Below, in pieces: positions 51,901 through 60,900 of a stretch of 64,000 nucleotides of DNA (the first letter of the stretch is position 1; every line of letters starts with the position of its first letter). The stretch spans positions 67,646,841 to 67,710,840 of the forward strand of contig OX388349.1 in the NCBI GenBank assembly GCA_947579665.1, written 5' to 3'. The notes under the pieces are model-generated. The model searched no databases, had not been told where the DNA came from, and worked only from the letters and a program-made list of their open reading frames with translations. Both the position numbers and the translations under genes were made by a program. The DNA is from Sympetrum striolatum (Eukaryota; Arthropoda; Insecta; Odonata; Libellulidae).

Positions 51901-54900
51901 TGTAATATGCCGCTGTAAATAGAATAATTCTTACTCAACATATTTATGAACAATATACAATAAAAATAAAATGGCCGAATCTCCTAGAGTTAAGTTATTT
52001 CTGATGTTATACATACATACAAGGGACTTTATTTGGCGAAATATGGACTTATTAGTCCCATCTTCCATTTAACCAAAACATTTACATTACGTAAGACATA
52101 GCATAAAACAAAATCAAACAAATTCAAATCATATCACAAAATAAAATACAATACTCTATAAAAAATATTAAAAAATACAACTATATAAATCTATATAACA
52201 AAATGAAAATGAATAATAATATAATACATTCTGATACAAAGTACAAATCTTTAAGTCTATTAAGTATGACACCAAAAAATAAAAATAAATACTAATATAT
52301 CGTCCCGTAGTTTGAAAAAACCCGTTACTCGCGAATATTCATCTTGATTTATTTTTTTCGCTGGCATTTAAGAAGCACGCTTCATATATGTACCAACGTA
52401 AAAACCGGTTTAAGGTACCCTCTTGCGCCCATATCTTTCGCCCAGCTGTAATGTTTCCTAACCCAGTCTCCAAGTGTATATGTGTTCAAGGACTGAGGGC
52501 AGCTCTGGGCCTTTTTCTCATTACTTGATTTTCATGATAATCAAACCGTAATATAATTTTTCTCTCAACCTACTTTTGAATGGTCTCACTATCAAATGAG
52601 TCATATAATAATGATTATAATCGATAATCAGCGAATTTCTGAGACCCCTAGTAATGAATTTACATTTAGATTTAAAAAACAAATAATTTATAGGGAAATA
52701 ATCCCTCCTCAATTAACAGAGCAAGTAGGAAATTGACATTGGAATATACCAAGAAAGATATCTGGAGCTTTGCCAATATTTTCAAATCAATTTAATTTAT
52801 CTATAAAACGTAAGTTCAGTGCAAAGAGACGGACAAAGTGTATTGCTTTGAGTGCAACGTTTTTAGAACTGGAAAATTTTTGGAGTTGGCTAAGTTTTGT
52901 TAAAAATATTCAACACGAGGAAATATTTACAAATAAGCAATTGCTAATTTCGTGCAAGGTTAAACAAAATAACAACTTTTTCTGAATATGATACAACATT
53001 TTTGTCTTTTGTTCTTTCGGTTTCCCATGCATCCACATTTTTGGAGTAACTATTTGAAGTAAGCTGAATGAGATAAAATGACCAAAAGCTACTTAGTAAT
53101 AAAGCAGTAGTAGTATTGTTAAAAGTTTTCGATAGTTAAGGTCATTTTGCACGTGGGCTATCACCGGTAATGGAACCCGAGTCCACTTTCACGAAAGCCG
53201 AATAGACTAACCGGGAACCTCTTAATTATAAAGTGTTAAGAAAAGTTTGAGGCGCGTATGAATTATTAAATAAATAAAGCCTTTAATTTTGAGTGAACGG
53301 AAAGATATTGGTTGCTCCACGCCAAGAAACATTGAGAAATAATGTAATTTGAGCCCCTATAAGGTTTTTCATTGGACACATCTATTGCTCATGCCTATCA
53401 CGAAGAATCAATATCAAGGGCGTTTCAGTGGTTATCGAAGACTTTCTATAAATTTATTCACTCCAATTGTTGCATATAGCCTAATTATTTTGTTAAAATT
53501 TTAATAATAAATTACACATTATCCGAAATCGTCTTATATTTTGTTCCTAGCTAGAAGTAGTTACCTTGTACAGAATCGGAAAATGAAGGGTATCAAATTC
53601 GCACCTATATTTTAATATCCCATTACTGTCACTTGTTTTTAATGATTTATATTTTGTTTTTTTGAAGGGCTTGTGCATTCATACGAAGATCATGTGAATC
53701 TAATTGATTCTCCGCGCACAATATCTAGAGATCTCCGGGAAAGGGTGAACCTCATCTTCCGGAGAAGCAAAGCAAGAGCGGCCTACTTGGGATCCAAGGT
53801 TATAGCTTTACATGGGTAAGGATTTAATTTTTTCTTTTAAACACGATTCACACCACTTCCTTCATTCAAATAGTACAGGCATCAAATTTAATAACACGAC
53901 GATTCTATTGAATGGACAATATCCAAGGAAAATATAACTAAGCTATTTCTATAAAACTCCATTTCATATAAATGCAAACAACAAAACTGTTGCTAGATTT
54001 TTTAATGAATAAATTTGAGCGTCATTATACAGTTACGTTTTTATGATAAGATATGTCAACGTTAAACTTGCAAAGACCCAAGGAGAAAACAACAGTAAAA
54101 AAAGTCGACATGACTGGGATTCGAACCCTCTTTCCGGTAGGTATTCTAATTATCACTAGTTAGCATATTGGGAAAAATGGTTTCGAGTTTCAGTCATGTT
54201 GAAATTTTTCACATGTTTCTCCTTGAGTTTACAGGCACACACCTTTAAGGGGGGAATCAACCTTGAAAAAAAAAAGTTTTTCGATTTTTCGTTTTTGCTC
54301 CTAAAAAATAGAGAATTCTTTCCTCTTTAAAACAGTGGTTTCATTTTTGAAATACGTGCACCAGTTCATTTGCAGCATCAATTTTTATGGAAGAAAAGTC
54401 CAGCCTCCCGTAAACTACGTCGATTACTGGATCCGATTGTAGATGATTCAAGAAAAAATTGGAAGGGATTTCTCGTAATAGACGCTGATTTAGTTTTCCA
54501 CGGCATTGCAGATATGGTGGTGTGTAGTTTATGCGGAACTGACTCAGTTCCAGTAGTTGAAATAGAAACAGTTGGTTTGTACTCAGTGTTTGAGGTCCAA
54601 TGTGAAAAATGTGGTGTTACCAAGCAAGTTAGTAGTTACCAGAAAGTTGGCAAGGATATAAAAGCACCGTAGGCAAATCGGCGTGCTGTGTATTCTTTCA
54701 AAAGCTTAGGACTAGGCCACAAAGCCCTGGAAGAGTTTTCAGCATTGATTGATTTCACCCTGCAGTGTCTGGACAAGCATTTGATAAAGCAGTGGATGCG
54801 ATACAGAGTGCAACAACCTCAGTAGCTCAGGAATCGATGAAGAGAGCTGCCAAAGAAGAGGAAGAGGATAATTCTGATAACAAACCTTATGATGAAAGTA

Positions 54901-57900
54901 AAGTCACTAAGTTGAAATGCACTGCTCATGTCAGGAAAAGAATGGGCACAAGACTGAGAAAATTGGTTGAGAAAAGCAAAGGTAAATTTTTTGGTGGTAA
55001 GAAGGAGGCGCTGGCAGATTGACAAAAAAAATGATTGACAAAATATCTGATTACTATGGCATGGCAGTGCAGTCCAACAAAGATATAGATTCTAAGTACA
55101 TACAATGCAATTTGGGCAATTTTTTATCATCTTTCCTCTTCAGATAAAAAACCCACCCATCATCTCTGTCCACAAGGCCCTGATTCATGGTGCCCGTATC
55201 AAAAAATAGTAGCTGCAGGCAAAGCTAAAGATTACAAACACAACACCAAGAATACACTTCCTTTGCCAGTAATTGAAGCCTGCAGAAAAGTATTCACTGA
55301 TCTTTCAGAAAAGGACTTGTTGCAGAGATGTGTGGGTGGGTATACTCAAAACCCTAATGAGTCATTCAATGCTCTAATTTGGCAATACTGTCCTAAAGAT
55401 AGATTTTTTGGCAAAAAAAACTGTTGATATTGCAACATGTGAAGCCGTTATTCATTTCAATGATGGTATGAGGGGAAAGATTAAAGTTTTGGAGGAGCTA
55501 GGCATAATCCCTGGGAATGTATGTGTAGTATGGGCAGTTTCAAGTGATGACAAAAGAGTTGCCAAGGCAAATATAAGAGCCCATGCTGCTACAAAAGCAG
55601 CAAGAATTGAAAAAAGGAGCAAAAACAGGCAGAACTAGAAGCTAGCAAAGATGATTCATATGTTCCTGAGGGTTATTAGTGTACCATAGTCTAGATCTCT
55701 ACCTCTTTCTTTGACTGAATCTTTAAAGTCGATTTTCTCAAAACACTGTCTGAACAGCTTGCGCGACACTTTTCTCAGTAAGTACTGAATGGATTTTGAT
55801 CAAACCTTTACTAATTTGTTTACAAAATTTTATTCTTTAATAATACCGGTGGGTTTGTATATATTCGTAATTATTAAAAAAATAAATCATTTTAAACTTA
55901 AAATTTAAGGTTAAAAAAAATGTAAAAATTTGAAAATTTGTAACTTTGTCTCTGATGCTTTTAAATTGATTCTAACCGGTATTATTCATCATTGTAATCC
56001 AATAAGTAAGTGTGCTAAGTCCCAAAATTATATCTTGAAGGGTTTTTGAAATTTATGTCGCGCAGCACAAAAGTGGAATTTTTGTATGATTTTTGTAGGT
56101 TATGTTTACATAAGTAAAAAGTAAATATGGATTGTTATTTTTTTATGAAATAAATTATTTCTATTGAAACAGATGTGATCTTTACAATGGTGAAAACCGT
56201 TTTCAAATCGGTCTTTTCAATCAAAAGATATCATGCTTCAAAATATAGTCAAATTTCAGGGGGTTCAAGGTTGATTCCCCCCGATAATTAAATGCAAAGT
56301 ATAATATATGCACCTCATCTTATTATTAAAACTGAAAGGATACAGCAAAAACATTACTTATTGTATATGGTATAATGTTTGAATAAAAATCAATGAGATT
56401 TAAAAATGATTAAATTTCGAGGAATGGAACGGTGAGCTTTAGAAAAAACATGGACCAGATAAAAACAATATTTTGATAAGAAAATATTTTGACATGGAAA
56501 ATTTTTGCTTTTTCTTTACGTTTTATGAAAGAAGCAGATGGAAGGATTTGTTTTTGTTTTAAGAGAAAATTGTTGCAAAGATTGGTTCTGTTGAAAATGG
56601 TAAGAGTTAATTTTTGTGAAAGGAGGGTGTATCAGATAAAGAGGTTCAGAAGGCAACAGAAATTTATTCTGAAATATATTTTGCTGATTTTCCTAATCAA
56701 CCTTATCATATATCTATTTTTAACTATTATTCTTTAATGTAATTATTACATTTTATGTGTTAACATTTCAACCTCTTGTTTTGTTAACAAGGTTGGGCGA
56801 GGGAGATTTAGCATTCCACGTAGAGCTATCTTTCAACTCCAAATGGCTACACAGTGACACAAACCTGGGATTGTCTGCAGAGGACATAGTCCAAATACTT
56901 AATCCTGAGCTATTCTCAAGTTCCAGAGTATTTTTTGCCAATATAAATGTGGACCCCCAAAGTTTGTATGTGCAAGGTATGTAAAAGTGAACTTTGAAAT
57001 CACCACATTGTTTACAATATGACGGGCATAATTATGGGTATGACTTAAAATTATCCATATTTTGACTATCTTCTTCCTCATTCACATTAACAGAAAGATG
57101 GGAAAGTTTACCTTGTTAAGATTAATCCCATTATCATACATATGTTATTATGATGCTAAATCACTGACAGTTCAATGCAATTCTCATTTAGAAAAGGATT
57201 ATCTTAGTATATTTGGAGATATGGAATTCCATATAAAAGCTATGATGCACTCAGTAAATAGTATAATGCATAGCTACATATAGTTATACTTCTTCAGCTA
57301 TCTATCCTTATTTTCCAGTTATTATTAGAAAACTCCGTTACAATAAGTTTATTATTAATTAATGATTAGTGTAGTTATCCATTAAGTTTTCCTTTCTCTG
57401 CTAGGCTTGTGTGAGTGTTGGATTGAACCTATATTTTTGGCAAAAAATTATTTGGCTATTTTATTGTACCAATAATACCTGATTAGGTAAATTCAAATTA
57501 TAAAATTGTAGATATTAATGGAAACTGGACAATGGATTTTAGTCAGTTAGGATTCTCTGAAATTTATACAATGAACTTATGTGACCTTGAACCCCCTTTC
57601 TTATATTTTAGTAGGTCACTGAATTAGTAGTATGTAAGGAGACTTTAGTTTTCACACAACAAGAGATGAAACCGAAATTTTTTACAGAGGATGGGGCTAC
57701 TGTGGAGACCACAACAGCTGCTCAGTCAAGAGAGGAAACCACTATTACTCCAGAAATACCACGTTGGTGTGAAAGCGCTAACCTCCAGTATTGCATTGTG
57801 GGACCTAAAATGGAGAGCTCTTCAAACCTGATCTCATATCCTAATATATTTGGTCACAAATCCATGGATGATGTGATGCAAGATCTTATCACATTCAGGT

Positions 57901-60900
57901 AAATTTCAATTGCTGAATCAAAATTAAAATTAGTGACGTGAGTTGAATTCAGAATTTGCTATAAATATTGATTGGGAGAATTTCTCAAATAATTTACTAA
58001 GTGGATAAAATTAGCATTCAAAGGAGATCAAGTAAAAATGAATAGCTTGAGGTTTTAAAAATAATAAAGATTCAGCAAATTAGTTGAATGTGCAATTCAG
58101 AGATAATATATTCACAATAAACAAAATATTCCAATCACTGACAATTCCTGAAGTGTTTGCTATTTTTGTATCGAGTAAAGGTTTTAGGGTAAGCATCAAA
58201 CATGCTTTCATACATGCAAAAAAATAAATGTATTATTTTCTGTTTTGCAGGGAAACAGTGGATTCTGAATGTCATCCTTTAGCACATGCCTTCTTCTGTG
58301 GTCTATTGCAACCACCATGCCAGGAGACTGAGAAAGAAATCGATACAGATGATGATGACATGTCAGAAGGTTAGTTAATGATTTTATGAATTTGTTCTGC
58401 TGATAAAAAGTTGGGAATCCATAAAATGTGTTTTTAAAAGCTTTTCCCTATTTCGATTCAAGGCTTTGAGAGAGATTTTATAGATCCTTATGCATAATAT
58501 AAATAATGAATTGAAGAGTTGATTTCAAAGAAGATTTAATTAGAGACAACATTAAAACAGCAATCATAATGCTGTATTACTTTTTGTATCCAAAACAAAA
58601 TTTCTTCTACATTTTCCTTTTATAATTTAAGCTTGTAGCAGTATCTCCAAACCATTGGGATGCATACCACTAATGGGACTTTTGAACCTATTAGGTGGGA
58701 CTTGAGAGGACTTAAAATGTTTTACATTATATAATTATATCAATTTGTCTTTCAAATACTTCTGCTCATTGGAAACTCCAGAATATCACTGCTATATTAA
58801 AAAAAATAAATATTTTTATACATTTAATAATGACTATTAGGGAAACAAAACTTTTGCCCCTTGGAGAGACTTTGCTATTCTGATCAGATGGAAAGTGGAA
58901 TTTCTGGCCATTAAAATTATTATTCAATCTACGAATGCAATCATTTGAACTCTCATGTTTTTTTAAATTTCAATAGTGAAAGGGCCTCCACTAGTTCCAC
59001 CCTGCCGTAGCTTCTGTGAGGAGCTTTCTTCATCCTGTGGTGACAGGATTCCCAAAAGGCTTTGGAATAAAGTGAACTGTGAATTATTTCCTGAAAATGG
59101 GACTTGTATTCCAAAACCAGGTACTAATAGTAATATGTGCATTTTTCATCATAAATAAATTCAAATGAACATCTTTGGTATTTCATCTACAATATTCATG
59201 TTTTAATTAGGAAATTTCTAAGGAAATTCCCTTTACCTTGTCACTCATCATATTGCTAATATTGTGCCCAGCATTATTGCTGGTCCTATTTTACAAATGT
59301 GTTATTGCTTTCAAAGACTTCATTCATGAGTCGTCTTCATTCATTCAAGGCATGCTTAGATTAGAATATGTTATTCTGTAAGCTTAATCAGGAAAATAAC
59401 TTCTGACAATTGTCTGGAAAGGTGTGTAAACAATATACCGTATTTTACGGCATATAAGACACACCGGCATATAAGACGCACCGGCATATAAGACGCACCG
59501 GCATATAAGACACACCCTCATTAAGTTGGCCACTCACAAGGAAAAAGAGTTTTAAATAGTCAGTACGAAAGTGCTGTACCACAATAACTTAAAATGTAGT
59601 TTCTTTTATATGTCAAATTTTGTAAAAGCCAAATATTAACACAATCATTGAATGCTATTATGATATAGGTAGTATAGACCATCTGGACTAAAAATAGCAT
59701 TCAGTATTGAAAGTTAACCTGTGGAGGTTGAACCTTCCCATATAAGACGCAGGGAAATTTTTCGAGACATAATTTAGGAAAAAAGGTGTGTCTTATATGC
59801 CGTAAAATACGGTAATTGATGTTTATGGCCTGGCATCATACATCTCTTATAGATCACTGATTTAATGCAATAACATTATTATATTTATATCAGTAAGTTA
59901 TACTATTATCATTATATTAGCAATGATATTCTTACATGTATACCACTAACACTTGAATTTGAAAAAAAATTGTAGGATGTATGGCTGAATTAATAGGCAG
60001 AAGCCTTGTTCATCTGTTATGTGATGGTTTGCCTGATTGTGAAGACAGAGCTGATGAAAGGATAGAACAATGTGGATCTGAATGTTCCAATAAGGAAAAT
60101 GTCTTCCATTGTGATGAAGGAGAGGCTGGTGGCAAGAAATGCATTGACTTGACCAAGAGGTGTGATGGTGTAACTGACTGCCCCAAAGGGGGGGATGAAA
60201 AAGGATGCGGTAATTTATATTTACTTTATTTCAAGTTTTTAAATATTTAGATCCATTTGATTTCTTGGTTTAATTGTAAATTTTATGTTTTCCGATAATA
60301 TTCTTGACTGATTTCAAAACATTTCCTTTAAATTGGTTTCCAGTATATTTGAATAGGGAGACAGTGGATGAGCTAACAGGGACTTCTGAAGTTATTGTAA
60401 TCCAGAATGGCCAGGAGTTTGGTATATGCAGTGATATAGATAATTCTGCATCTGGACAAAATATTACTAACATGGATGTAGGCTCCTGGATTTGCGATAA
60501 GTATTATCAAGGGTAAGTTATATTAGACTGGACTGACTGAGATGATAATAAGAAGGCACTAATGTTAATGGATTTGCATATGAAGACAGAAGTATTTGGA
60601 ATATTTTTCAAATAATCAACTCAATTGTTAAAGAACTATCCATATGTCATTATAGTATCATTAACATAATTTATTTTATTTACTAGGCATGTCAAGTCAT
60701 TGGAATTTGGGATATCAAACAAGGAGTCCTTCCTCAGCCCAACAGGATTTTCAACTTTCTCTCCCACTTCCTGCCCAAATAGAAGAACTTTAAGGCTTAA
60801 ATGTTTTCCTTCAGGTATGTTAGCAACTATTCATTTGAAGATATTACTACCTTTTCCTTTAAAGTCATTAATTAAAAAAGATATGGAAATATGGAGAGAG

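Larger units (their letters stand above)
44629..53667 (+). other. Intron 2 of the corin-like gene (9.0 kb)
   Basis: Donor GTAAGT and acceptor TTTTTTTGAAG. It contains a Penelope-related hairpin (46709-46955), GC-richer islands (47590-47900 and 49960-50240), a minus-strand retroelement tail (52000-52720) and a possible SINE (53150-53225). Nothing recognisable is seen in 44629-46700, 47910-49950 and 50250-51990. Confidence 0.6.
54249..56282 (+). mobile_element. Mutator-like DNA transposon (2.03 kb, 19-bp perfect TIRs, internally deleted)
   Basis: GGGGGGAATCAACCTTGAA at 54249-54267 is exactly mirrored at 56264-56282. The + strand between encodes frameshifted pieces of the Mutator-like transposase found in many arthropod genomes: two CxxC knuckles, an [20 protein letters not shown] block, [14 protein letters not shown], then PDSWCPYQK and [18 protein letters not shown]. 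The segment that should hold the DDE catalytic core is missing between the Lys/Glu-rich block and the RKRMGTR block. No clear target duplication was found. It sits in the same orientation as the host gene. Confidence 0.75.
53816..56791 (+). other. Intron 3 of the corin-like gene, carrying a 2-kb DNA transposon
   Basis: Donor GTAAGG and acceptor TTTTGTTAACAAG. More than two thirds of it is a Mutator-like element (54249-56282), with a possible SINE head just upstream (54104-54172). The remaining 500 bases before exon 4 are AT-rich with nothing recognised. Confidence 0.7.

Noticed and set aside
54104..54172. Functional tRNA gene on the minus strand
   Set aside because: B box and T-run are good, but acceptor and anticodon stems do not pair.
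59448..59515. CRISPR-like array of short direct repeats
   Set aside because: The four 17-mers are contiguous without spacers, lie inside a MITE terminal repeat, and the sequence is eukaryotic.
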